Assembly: GCF_003073045.1 (NCBI RefSeq)
Contig: NC_037591.1
Span: 29,414,537-29,478,536 of the forward strand
Source of the DNA: Pomacea canaliculata
Lineage: Eukaryota; Mollusca; Gastropoda; Architaenioglossa; Ampullariidae
Reading direction: 5' to 3'
Length of the DNA stretch: 64,000 nucleotides
Position 1 is the stretch's first letter, and the number at the start of each line of letters is the position of its first letter. Below the pieces are notes generated by a model. The model did no database searches and was not told the DNA's origin. It saw only the letters and a list, made by a program, of their open reading frames with translations. A program made the position numbers and the translations under genes. Shown here piece after piece: positions 48,070 through 59,001 of the stretch.

Positions 48070-50697
48070 AGTATTTACAATGGCTTCTGAAACACGTTAT
48101 GGTAATCAACAGTGAAAGTTGTATCTAAATCTTTTTCTTTCCTGATTATTTCGCAGGTTGGAGCCATTCGCTCAAAGAACCGTAGTTTTCAATTGCACCC
48201 ACTTCCGGAAGATGTGGTCAGCCACTCTCCATTCTTGCACGTGCTTCTTACATGGTCTAATGAAACCGATGACAAACTTTCGAGCCTAGAGGATTTCTTG
48301 GAGGTGCCTGAAGATGTGCTAGAGAATGAAGATGCAAACGATATGAAATGTATGTGACACATTCAACAGCATGCTTTTTCTATTTCTCTCTCTTTCTTTC
48401 TTCATTGCTTAAATAAAAAATCTAATTATATGACTGTCCGTTAAAAGATTTTACGAGCTGGAAATAAAATGAACAGTTTTCCTTTTCTTGTGGTTTCGCT
48501 GTTCAAGTTCAAAGGTCAGTAAGCGACAAGAAGCTGAAAATAGAGGTGGGCGTCTACTTGGACCGACTTTTCTTAAACAAAGTGAACCAAAACCTCAAAC
48601 TCTCCTCAAACCAACAGCTCACGGACCTCATTGCTCGCAAATGGAGTGGCGTGAGTGTTCTGAAGTGCCTGCTATAGTTACCTTGATCAGTTTAATGTAC
48701 CTCATTTTAGTGTTTGCTTTTGTTTGCGGATTAGCTAATTGTTATATTAATATTTTTTCTCTTGGTTACCTTTTTTGGTCGTGGGTTGTTTTGTTTTTGA
48801 CTTTCTATAAAGCAATCATTGCATTACTGGCTTCCCTGCACGGTTCTATAAATCCTTTTTTCCAAAATTTAAAAAAAATGTGTTAGGAGGACGTTACAAA
48901 TTTCTTTGAATGTTTAATAATGTTTTATTAAAATAAGAAAGGCCAGAGAGTTCTTACCTTAAAGATAGGTGTCCAAAATGTCTGCACATCTAGAAAAAAC
49001 GGTCCTTGAGGACAATCACATCATTGTGTGCTCAACAGATTGCCGGTGTGCTGCACAACCCCTCGCTGGTCGGGTGGGACATCACGATCAAAGTCGTCAA
49101 TCTAGAGATCTGGCATAGTAACCCGGTAAGTGTAGCTAGGAACTCCAAATTTCTTACTTTCATTTGCTGTAGTTTGCATTTGGCCATTTTGTATTCCGAG
49201 AATGTCCTCTTTGGCACGGTCTGATTTCTTGACGGAGGACCCGGCTGGAATGATTCTGTAGAATTTCACTGTTCAAAGCTCCTTATATATGGTACAATGT
49301 CTCGAGCGCTAGTTTTCTTACTCACATAATTTTAAGGCTATTTGTTCCAAAGAAAGCGTTTATTTATTGAGGTGAAGAATCTGCATGTCTTGGAGATTTT
49401 TTCGTCTTGTTTTTTTACTTTCAAATTTTTAAAAATTTACATTTTTCTGATGTTACTGTTTTTTCATCTTGTTTGTAAATTTGATTGTTTATAGAGATTA
49501 CTTAAATTGTTGCAATACTTATATCTTTCTTACAACACGCTAAAATAATCTGAATTTTGTGTTATACTCCTATGACTTTGTCATTATATAGGTGAATGTC
49601 AAATGATAATTACTTTCTGTCTATAGTCCTGGTACCAAGACTCCATCAAAGACCTAGGACAGCGTTTGAAGATGGCATGTATCAACACTATGAATCAGCC
49701 TTTTGACTACGTGTCCATCGAAACCGCGTAGGACTTACTTTTCTCTTTTGATTTTGTGCCCCTTCCCTTAACGGTCTCTTTACTCACGCTCTTATAAATT
49801 ATATCCTTCCTCCTGCTTATTTATTCTTTTTCTGGTCTTTCTGTGTGTCTCTGGGAATACCATTCGTGTTATAAGATTGTCATTACGGTCATGTCTTTTT
49901 ATTCTAACTTTTACACAGGGATGCCGACCCTCCTCAGAGAATGGGACTGGCTTACGTCGGGGGAATGTGCAGTCATAGAAGTCGCTGTGGTATCACCAAG
50001 GGAGCATATACCCACTTCAGATTTGAGCTTCATGAGATGGGACACAAGTATGCTTTCGTATAATATTGAAGATAGTTCATGTGACTGCGAGTTTATGTTG
50101 GATATTTTGACTGGGTGTACGCTAGTGTGCATGTGTTTGTGATCATTGCACTGAACGTAAAATTACGTGATTTGACATGAAAGTGTTGTGGACGAAAAGC
50201 GAGGACTTTAACACTGTGGTAATACTGATAAAGGAGAGTCTAATGGATACAATTTCCGACAATAGAATTAATGAGCGGTTATAACATGTTTCTAGTGGGA
50301 CATGTTAGACTGAATCAATGAAAATTGTTTAGTTTTCAAATATACATGTCTTAGTTCGTTAGTTAGTTAAATCTTAAATTCAAAATCTGTGTTTTTATTT
50401 TGAAGCCTGGGATTGAAGCACGATGACCAGATATCGCAGTGTTCAGGAACTGAGAAAGGTTTCATGTCTAACGTGGAGAATGTCTTCAGACCATGCTATG
50501 CCAAAGTCTGGGACTCCTTTTTCAGGTGGAATTCTTACACTCGTCTTTAAAATATAGAAAATACAAGTAAGCGAGCAACTTAGAATAAGCAAAATAGCTT
50601 CTTCATACTTTCTATTGAATTCTGTGACAGAGACTCCAAGAGGTCATGCCTGTTTCAAGATAATGTCGACACCCAGCACTTCAACCCAATTGGTTGA
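46541..50697 (+). CDS. ADAMTS-like metalloproteinase C, propeptide plus protease only
   Basis: Exons: 46541-46612, 46930-46989, 47448-47514, 47669-47927, 48157-48349, 48508-48650, 49039-49125, 49627-49727, 49919-50047, 50406-50525 and 50631-50697. The first codes a signal peptide (MDKMLILTVCLIATFSEA). Exons 2 to 5 give the M12B propeptide (DCFFSGFL, ASLSLCDGN). Catalytic parts include VGVYLDRLFLNKV, PFDYVSIETA, then HEMGH joining to NLGLKHDD across an intron and the Met-turn GFMS. The protein stops at DSKRSCLFQDNVD plus a few residues, where A and B run on into Cys-rich and thrombospondin parts; expected size is about 432 aa. A secreted zinc endopeptidase is inferred. Exon 2 is one base shorter than in its paralogues, which breaks the phase to exon 3. 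Exon 4 may start 36 bases further upstream, in frame. The second 3' UTR exon starts at 50983. Confidence 0.83.
47375..47410 (+). repeat. (TC)n(AC)n microsatellite in intron 2 of gene C
   Basis: A TC dinucleotide run of about 26 bases followed by CACACACACA, about 40 bases upstream of exon 3. Confidence 0.85.
47930..48069 (+). repeat. (AGAC)n microsatellite adjoining the exon 4 donor of gene C
   Basis: About 35 units of AGAC with a few AGGC variants start inside the 5' splice site: the donor reads GTAAGAC and continues as the repeat. The same arrangement stands in D and E. Read through, it would add repeated Gln-Thr-Asp-Arg. Confidence 0.93.
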
Positions 50698-52121
50698 TCT
50701 AAGAGAGTAAGAGTTCTGTTACTTCCATGCTTGATAGTGATAAAAGTCTAGTTAGCGTGCTCTAACTTAAATATGATGAAAAGACTAAGAATAGTAATAC
50801 AACATTTCTTGATGATGATATCATCGACGACGACGATGTTGATGATGCACTAACAAATTCCTCATATTTATTTGTACCATTATAATTACGTTTGTATTTA
50901 TCTTCCTAACTGTCGTTTTGTTGTACATACTGTCGCTATTTTAAGTTATATTAAAGTTTTCATCCGCTTTCTTCTTTGTCAGGTCTCAAAAGGTCCGGAT
51001 GAGGGGCATCCAGCAAGTTTGTAACCTGTATCCGCCTGACGTTTGTGAAAATTGGTCATTAAAACATTTCAGAGAAACATTCCCATGACTCTACTTATAT
51101 TTGACTGGTGTATTTGGGTGTTGTAGCTAGTATTTATGTACTCAGATTATCCACTTCCTGTGATCGGGTTTGACGCTAGCCTTTGCATTTCTGATACAAA
51201 TACAACTTATACTTTGAAGAATTTGATACAAGCAACTCCTAAAACTCATCAATTTCGTAAAAATCTAGATTATAAGTTTGTTCTTCATTCATCGCTTTCC
51301 TGGTACCGAGTAGCGAACGGTCATGCTGGACCGCTGTAACTTGGCCATTGGGAGGAATAACAAGATAAACGGAGAGGTGGATGTGATGCTGCGTTACTGT
51401 TAGCATGACTTTCTTAGGTGGATGATTAGGTTTACATTTCTGTTAGTGTCACCGTCTCCTTTCTAGAAATCACCTCTATCTTAGCTACTGCTTTTATATG
51501 GTACACAATAGTCTAAAGAAGCTAAAACGGCAGTTAGATAAAAGACTTCGTCTAAATTCATGATCAGGAGAAAATTGAAAAAAAAAAATGTTTAAGGCGA
51601 AACGGTCCATTAAGTCTTTTCATTAATAAGCCTTTAAACCCTGTCTAGTGTCATCAAGAACATTGCTTGTACCAAACAACACGATTACAACACGAAGAGA
51701 CACACATGTGAAACAAAACGCAATGTCAACTAATTACTTCTCTTCAAAGTTTTAATGACTGATTTTTACAACATTCAGCGAGAGGCAGACTACGGCTATC
51801 CAAGACCATTTCAAATCTGAAAAAGAAAATTCAGACACGGGCTTTAGGATTAAATGGCAACAGGATGCACAACCTAAGCCGCGATTATCACAAAAACGAT
51901 GAAAACAATAATTAGAAGAAAGGGGACTCAGTGCGTCCTTATTCTAACCATCATCGTTATCGATATCGTCGCCGACATACTAGTCAAAACATTTTTTATT
52001 GTTCTTTACATCTCCGATGTTTCCAAAACCCTTTACCAGCAACACAGTAGACAATACAGAGTTGCCAGTCTGTTATAGCCATTATGTAGGGAGTGATAGC
52101 ACACGTACATACCTGTTCAAG
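50698..52121. other. Tail-to-tail region between genes C and D
   Basis: It holds the 3' UTRs of the two convergent genes. On the plus strand, a donor at 50707 and acceptor at 50982 define a 3' UTR intron of C. On the minus strand, a donor after 52113 shows that D has one too. No further coding signal is seen. Confidence 0.5.
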
Positions 52122-54498
52122 TTACTCTAGGTTGATCGGATTATAGTTCGAGGTATCAACGCTGTCTTCAAACAGGCATGACTTGTCCCTGCAACAGATG
52201 TCGATACAAACAAATTCAAAACTATTCCACATAAAATGCTAAATTAATATCTACGAAGTTAAAGTATTATTCTCTATGTTTACTTGTATTTAATAATAAT
52301 GAAGACCAATGTAAGAATTTCACCTGAGCGAGTAGTCGAGGACTTTAGCGTAGCATGGTCTGAAGACACTCTGCTTGGCAGACATGAAACCTTTCTCCTG
52401 TCTTGAACACTCAGACATCGTGTCATCATGCTTCAGTCCCATGCTTCAAAATCAAACAAAGATTTTATGTTTAAGATCCTGTTCTTTTTAAAACTCACAA
52501 TAAACAAACTGAATTAATAAGAAAGATTCATTTTATAGGCAAAGAACACTTTTCATTTATTTAGTATAAACGATTAATGGAAAACATAAGAGCCGTTAAT
52601 AACGGGTGATTTCCATTATTTAATAGACACCCACACCCACAATGATACCTATGACACAGTGTCAAGTCCACGATTTCATTCAGATACACTTTCCTATGAC
52701 ATCAACAACGTCCTTTTAAGGTCAATGAAGTGAGCACAAAACAATAGTCTAAACAGTGATATATGCTTCATTCCCTCGCATGCAAACCCACCCACACACA
52801 CAGTCACACATCAGGAATCTGTAGTCACATCAACTATCCACAGTCAAATAGGAAAACATACTTATGTCCCATCTCATGGATCTCAGGTGCGAAGTTGAAG
52901 TTGGCTCCCTTGGTGATACCACAGCGATATCGAGGATTGCACATTTGTCCCACGTAAGCTACTCCCGTCCTCCGAGGTGGGTCGGTATCACTGTTCAAAT
53001 GTTATAAAAAGATACAGCTATCACCGGCACACAATAAACATTGCACTTCATGCAAACACAGGCATTAATACGGACTGAGAGAAAGTGGGAGGAAAAAAAG
53101 TAATAAGAGCGTAGGAATAAGTCAAAGTAAATGCACTCCGGAAACAAAGAGATGCATGCGTACGAGGTTTCGATGGAAACGTAGTCAAAAGGCTGATCCA
53201 TGGTGTTTTCACACGCACTCTGCATACGCTCTCCCAGTTCTTGAGTGGAGTCTTGGTACCACCACTACAAAAAGAAAGTATCAATGTAGCCTGCTAACAA
53301 CTATGTAATAACGCAATCTTAGGGATACCAAACCAGTTCCAGATTACTTTTACAAATGTCACAATCCACAAAAGGACAAATTAAATTCTAAGGAAAATTG
53401 TTAAGCTTGAGAAACAGAACATTTCTATTTTTAGTTACTAGGTACACTTACCGGGTTGCTTCTCCAGATCTCCACATTGACGACTTTGATCGTGATGTCC
53501 CACCCGACCAGAGAGGGGTTGTGCAGCACACCGGCAATCTGTCAGAAACAGTCAGAATGGTGTCAACACTGTGCAAAAGTCGTTATTCGAGGCACGGCCA
53601 TCTCGGGCATATACAACCATCTTCGGTCGTTTTGTGGGTAAATAAAACATTATGAACATTTACAAAAATAGTAGTAATGTCTTGCTGGCTAGATGGAAAA
53701 AGCAGTTCCCTGAAAAAATGTTTTTAGAATCTAGCAGATAAACTATAGCGCTTCAGAACGGTGAAAAAAACCCCAAACGTAACTAAGAAAAACGAGCAAG
53801 AGAAGAAACGTCATAATATCATTCATCCAGTCAGCAAACAAAACCAAGAAAACAATATTAAAAGGAGAACAGAACACTTACACCACTCCATTTTTGAGCG
53901 ATGAAGTCTGTAAGCTGCTGGTTTGAGGAGATTTGATGTTTTTCCGATACTTTGTTTAAGAAGTGTACATCCAAGTAGACGCCCACCTCTATCGTCACCT
54001 TCCTGTCGCGTACTGACCTCTTGACTACAGCAGCAACAATACAACAACAGAATGACTGTTGAACTATTTCATTATAAGGTACAGTCTGATATTCACTTGG
54101 TAAGGCATTATAATTAAAAACTAAGTCTATCATATATCTTCATTTGTTTTATATTACCTTTTTCGTTGTTTGCTTCTTCATCCTCTAATTTATTCACTTC
54201 ATCTTTAGACACGTCTACAAAGTTGTCTACGGGGCTAGAATCTTGGTTATCGGTTGTATTTGACCACGTAAGCAGCACGTGCAGAAAGGGAAATTTGCGG
54301 GTGAAATCTTCCGGAAGTGGAAGTAACTGGAAGTTACGGTCTTTTGACTGAATGGCTCCAACCTGCGAAATAATTGAGACAAGAGAATATGAAAGACTAC
54401 TGCCACTGTAGCGGTATTACAACATGTTGGGCAATCCAGGAGAAATCTCACAACACTTATTTATTCTCCTTCTGTGTCTTATTTTCATCTATCTAATA

Positions 54499-54577
<79 letters not shown>

Positions 54578-56281
54578 TACCACATTTCCATCACACAGCG
54601 ACAGTGAAGCGAAGCCAGACTTGTCCCTCAGAAGGCCACTGAAGAAGCAGTCTTTGATCAATGGGCGACTGATTATCGTTTCGTTCTCCAAGCGCTCCAC
54701 CACTTTCAGGTTTGGGCATAGAACTTGCCGCTTCTGAAGTGACATGTGTAGTCTCTCTCCGGAAGTGAGGAGAAGCTCGAAGTTTCTGGACTTTGACGAC
54801 GGACTGGCGACGTGGTCTTCAACGTCTCTCTTGGTGAGGCTGTAACGTGTGAGCGTGAGAACAGTTGGTACACGTCTCCGATCATCTCGGTTTTGTCTTA
54901 ATAATTTTTAAAGTTCGTTAATTAAATGCTTTGGAAACATAATTTCTTTTTTGAGGCTATATTTTTAAGTTTATTTCTTAAGTCGCGATTAGATGTTGAG
55001 TATAAAAAATTTACTGTATAAACACGGGATAATTTGTCATCTTTCCAACATTTCGACTTTTGGCTAAATAGGTGGTCGTTCTTGAGATAACATTTGTCTC
55101 TATGTTTAAACACTGCCAAAAGAGTAAGTTTCACGACGACAGCGAACATTCCAGAATCAGGCAAGGGTGACCGAGTGACAAGTCGTCAGAACTCTGTTCA
55201 GCAAGAGTGACACCTACCGTCTGTGTTCTCCAGACTCCAGGCTCTCTCCGTACAACGTGGCGATCTCATAGCCAGCGGCATCCGCTGTAGATACAAGTGA
55301 TTAATATACAATCGTCTTAACCTGTGTAAGTGTGTGTAAACAAAAGGTCAAGATAGCTTGTTTAAAGATTTTATTCAGTATTAACCACAGTTGTTATCTC
55401 TGGTATCTCTAACACATATTCTGCCTCTCTTGTAAGGTGTAAGAAGAAACTAAAATGATTTTTCTCAATGTAAATACTGTTGGTGTGATCATTAAAATAC
55501 CTAACCCTACTAATTGCATGCAATACGTAAACTGTAGAGAAGCAGTCCTTTTCTTGGGTAAAATAACCCAGTTGACTAGAAAGACTCACAACATTTAGCT
55601 GTAATTCGTTACATTGAAGACACTTTAATGATGAAAAAAGAAATATCGAAGAGGTTTGTTAGACTGAACTTACCAGCCCGCGCCACTCTCCTCGCATGAT
55701 CCATGAGTTCAGCGTTGTCAAGTACATTCTGAAGCTGCCGGTAACAGCAACACAAGCACACAAACACACACACACATACAAACACAAAAAAACACACACA
55801 CAAAGAGTCTTTGAGGCAAAGGGATTTCTCTTTTTAATTAGTAAAAAGTTATTTCCTAGCAAAAGTATGTTTTTAATCACTAAAGTTTTTAATCACTAAA
55901 GTTTCTTTTATGGAAAACGTTTAATTAAGGCTTCCTGAAAGTAAAATAAAGGTCGACATATTTGTGCACAGTTTCCTTTTTTACATGTCAGTTTTATGAA
56001 GCCACACATATTTCAAAATATGAAATAATAATTATACTAATAATTATAATAATGAAGTACATTGACTATCAAGTTATATTTACTGATGCCTGTGACACGA
56101 TACATATTCATGTCACCGCCTTTATTTTGTAATATTATCATGCAGGCAGAGACACGGTTAGAAAGGAAGACAAAGAAGAATAGAATGTGTAAGTCTATGA
56201 GATACTCACAGAAAACTCGTGTAATGCAGCCTCCGACAAGGCGGCCATCAAACACACCATCAGTATGGACATCTTGTCCAT
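52122..56281 (-). CDS. ADAMTS-like metalloproteinase D, intact propeptide plus protease
   Basis: Exons in transcript order: 56281-56210, 55734-55674, 55284-55218, 54839-54581, 54362-54158, 54024-53882, 53538-53452, 53264-53164, 52990-52862, 52443-52324 and 52188-52122. All have GT-AG borders and consistent phases, giving 436 residues without interruption. Signal peptide MDKMSILMVCLMAALSEA; M12B propeptide to about residue 221 (DCFFSGLL, ASLSLCDGN); dibasic VKRS processing site; catalytic domain with HEMGH at residues 370-374, then NMGLKHDD and GFMS; last Cys in KSCLFEDSVD; stop. Exon 4 could also start 36 bases upstream, giving 448 residues. It lacks the Cys-rich and thrombospondin parts of A and B. 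A secreted zinc protease is the inferred product. It has a TATA promoter, a 5' UTR intron (56842-56317) and a 3' UTR intron starting 8 bases after the stop. It is the best template for the cluster. Confidence 0.88.
54501..54577 (-). repeat. (AGAC)n microsatellite adjoining the exon 4 donor of gene D
   Basis: About 19 units, shown as TGTC on the plus strand, run directly out of the GTAAGAC donor at 54580-54574. It is the counterpart of the tracts in genes C and E and is shorter than both. Confidence 0.93.
55755..55802. repeat. (CA)n-rich tract in intron 1 of gene D
   Basis: CACA-rich tract with ACAAACACAAAA interruptions, immediately upstream (on the minus strand) of exon 2. Gene E has the matching TG tract at about 59485-59522 and C one at about 46862-46885. 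Confidence 0.8.
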
Positions 56282-56842
56282 TGTCAGTCAGTCACACCTA
56301 ACTTACTGAGAACACTCTGAAACATCCAATTCACACCAGATGTTCAGTACAGATTTTACACATGAAAAAGTTGTAAGCTGCCTGGCAGTGCAAAATGAGG
56401 AATAGTATCTGAGTATCAACCATGAGAATGTTGACTTGTTCGATGAGGTCAAAGAGAGTGGAAGTGAAGTGACTGATAAAGCAAAAGACAAATGAAATGA
56501 AGTAGACGTTGAAATAAATCAATAAACACAAACAAAATAATTACATACTCAAAATCACCCCCTCTCTTTTTTTTTCTTGTCAGGCATTACGATTTATTCG
56601 TGCATTGGTCACTAGAGTACTTTCTGAATTTAAAAATATGTCCGTATGTAAATGTAAAGACAGGAAAGAAACTAAAGAGAAGACACTAAAAGAAAACAGT
56701 GGCAGTGAAGCATTGTATGTAAAAGAAATTTGGATATATTATTGTTCTGATGATACCTGAAAACAAAAGGTGTGAAAAAGAAGAATCTACAGACATATCC
56801 ACATATTTTATAATAACAAGGTTGGTGATGAATACACTTTAC

Positions 56843-56952
56843 CTGTCGATGTCGAGGATCCTCCTTAGTCGTGTGGTGGGTTCTCGGCGAAAGCCCCTCT
56901 TTGCTTGGTCGTGGCAGACTGAACTGTTGCAAGGTGGCTTCGTGTTTATATA
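56843..56952 (-). promoter_or_regulatory. TATA promoter and 5' UTR exon of metalloproteinase D
   Basis: On the minus strand a TATATAAA box (56952-56945) precedes a GTTCAGTC initiator (56924-56917) by about 21 bases. A non-coding exon then runs to the donor CAG/GTAAAG at 56843/56842. The second exon begins at 56316 and carries the start codon at 56281. Sequence and spacing match the E promoter. Confidence 0.7.
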
Positions 56953-57339
56953 CTCTCTGAGTTCCACATAAACAATGCCAATCGTGATTGATCCCTATAC
57001 CACCCGGTGTGTGGCGTGGCAGTGAGTAGTGAGCACTCCAACACCTAGCAGGTAAATAGAGCAGGTCATTGTAATTTTTATTAATGTGTGGTCTCTACTC
57101 GTATATACACACAGCAAACAATCACACATACATCAGGTAACGAACAATGGTACCAACACTGCCCACACATTGGATAAAGGGAACTTGGCTCTTTACAATG
57201 ATATATTACCTTGTTTAATTGTTTAATAAGCCTTTTAAGAACCTTCGTACGAGAATGGAGCAAATCTTTGATTGTGCAGCTTATGAACAGCTGGCATACA
57301 ACATCATACCAGACCAAACACTCCCTCCCCATCTCCACG

Positions 57340-57678
57340 TTCAGCTGTTGACCTCGTGCAGGCGCTACAGAGCACCACGTGATTGACAAACTGCCTGCCA
57401 GAGGTCCTTGGTGCCAGCAGCCATCACCAGGCTAAACAAAGGCACAAGGACTCGGAGTTTTACTGCCATCTTCCTTAGGAGGCTTACATGTATGTGTGAG
57501 AAGGTGTAGGTGTGTGTGTGTGTTGAATGTATTGTATGGGTAGGTATGTTTGCTAATTATGTTGTTTATTTATATGCTCATATTGTGTTTGTATGTGTGG
57601 TTGGGATTGTGAGCGAAAAAGAAAAAAAATTGTCGTGGACTTCCTCAGACAGATAATAAAGTTTGATTAGATTTGAAA
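57340..57678 (+). mobile_element. 5'-truncated LINE 3' end (CR1/L2-like)
   Basis: A plus-strand frame reads RSLVPAAITRLNKGTRTRSF, which resembles the C-terminal end of CR1/L2-type reverse transcriptases (SFVP-AIRLLN motif). A TG-rich 3' UTR follows, ending in GGACTTCCTCAGACAGATAATAAAGTTTGAT-like tail sequence related to the tails at 8018 and 30920. It is a dead remnant in the spacer between the D and E arms. Confidence 0.6.
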
Positions 57679-58490
57679 AAATGTTTCCTCTAATACAAAT
57701 CACACACCGAGTTTATTTTTTAAAAACTGTTCAGTTGCAACTAATTAATAATCAGAAAACAACAGAGGACTTAGGACCACGGTTTTCAAACATTTCAACA
57801 CGAGAACCACTTTCCTAAATTCGAATTGACTGATTACCAACTCTCCCTATTAATATAATAAATCGGAATTAGTCTAAGGTGTGCCCGTATTAAGTATACG
57901 AGTCAGTACTTAGTGAATTGTTTATATGGTAGTCTACATATATATTTCACACAAAAGAATCTTGTAAAAGCACATTTTAAGTGCTCAAAAGTTCGATGTC
58001 GTCTCGCCGATAGCACACAGGTCTTAATTCTGTTTGTTGACCTCAGCTCAGGGCAGGTAAGTGTCGCTACATCTGACCTTACAGACCTCATACTGACAAA
58101 CCTAACACCACTTGTCTCCGCTTCTGACAAACTGTACTCTTAGTGACCCGGGTCACAGCACCCACAGACCCACGCACCTACCCGGGGACAAAGGGAGTAA
58201 ACATGTAGAGTGTTGTCAGTCAGGGTTACAAGGGTCTGGTTCTCAGTCTTCTTGGAGCCGGCTAACTGACTCTATATCTTGATGCCAGGACCTTGGTGCT
58301 TCTAGGTTGTGACATATGGTCATACGTATACAAGAATATGTCATATGTAGACAAGAATATGTCATATGTATACAAAACTCCAGCCGCAGCACAGAGAAGA
58401 TACAACCCATATTTACACGCATCTTGATACTTATGTTATTTTCATGTGTTTGTCTATCTTACACTTGCCATGGTAGCTGTCCAGATTATT
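57679..58490. other. Spacer between the arms of the inverted duplication
   Basis: Unique AT-rich DNA plus a short TGACCCGGGTCA palindrome at about 58143-58154. No gene or promoter is recognised. From about 58490 onward the sequence aligns with the region upstream of gene D. Confidence 0.45.
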
Positions 58491-58888
58491 TGTTTCAGCT
58501 GTTCATAAGTTGGCACAACCAAGGATTAGCTCCATGTACGGAAGTTCCTAAATGCTTATTGACAAAGGTAATATATAACTGTCAAGAGCCAAGTTCCCTT
58601 TATCCAATGTGTGGGCAGTGTTACCATTGTTCATTACCTGATGGTACCTGTACGTGGGAATGTTTGCTGTGTGTATATACGAGAAGAGACCACACATTAA
58701 TTAAATTACAATGACCTGTTGTATTGACACTCCTAGGTGTTGGATTAATCACTACTCACTGCCACGCCATACAATGTGAGGGTCAAGGTGGTGGAGAGTG
58801 AAGGACTGGAGCCCCACTTCACCCTTGGGTAGGAGGGTGGGTGGTATAGGGCTGAATCACGATTAGCATTGTTTATGTACTCAGAGAG

Positions 58889-58925
58889 TATATAAACACG
58901 AAGCCACCTTGGAACAGTTCAGTCT
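58889..58925 (+). promoter_or_regulatory. TATA promoter of metalloproteinase E
   Basis: TATATAAA at 58889-58896 and GTTCAGTC at about 58917-58924, followed by a 5' UTR of about 80 bases leading straight to the ATG at 59002. The layout matches that of D and C. Confidence 0.7.
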
Positions 58926-59001
58926 GCCACGACCAAGCAAAGTGAGGCTTTCGCCGACAACCCACCAGACGACTAAGGAGACGAAGTGTCACTGACTGAC
59001 A

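Larger units (their letters stand above)
52122..57300 (-). repeat. Left arm of a large inverted duplication (gene D arm)
   Basis: The complement of this segment aligns, exons and introns alike, with about 58490 to the right edge. It includes the upstream DNA (AAGAGCCAAGTTCCC near 57190 on the minus strand and 58587 on the plus strand), promoter, introns 1, 2, 7 to 9 and most of intron 3. The arms therefore exceed 5 kb. Arm ends are approximate. Confidence 0.8.

Noticed and set aside
47771-48109. Cys/Leu/Ser/Val repeat protein (LSVCLSVC type) on the minus strand, and its counterparts at 54474-54737 and 61669-61926
   Set aside because: These are translations of the (AGAC)n microsatellite joined to antisense exon 4.
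58316-58714. 132-residue plus-strand frame upstream of gene E
   Set aside because: It spans repeated ATATGTCATATG-type sequence and promoter-flank DNA shared with D, where the matching frame is not kept.
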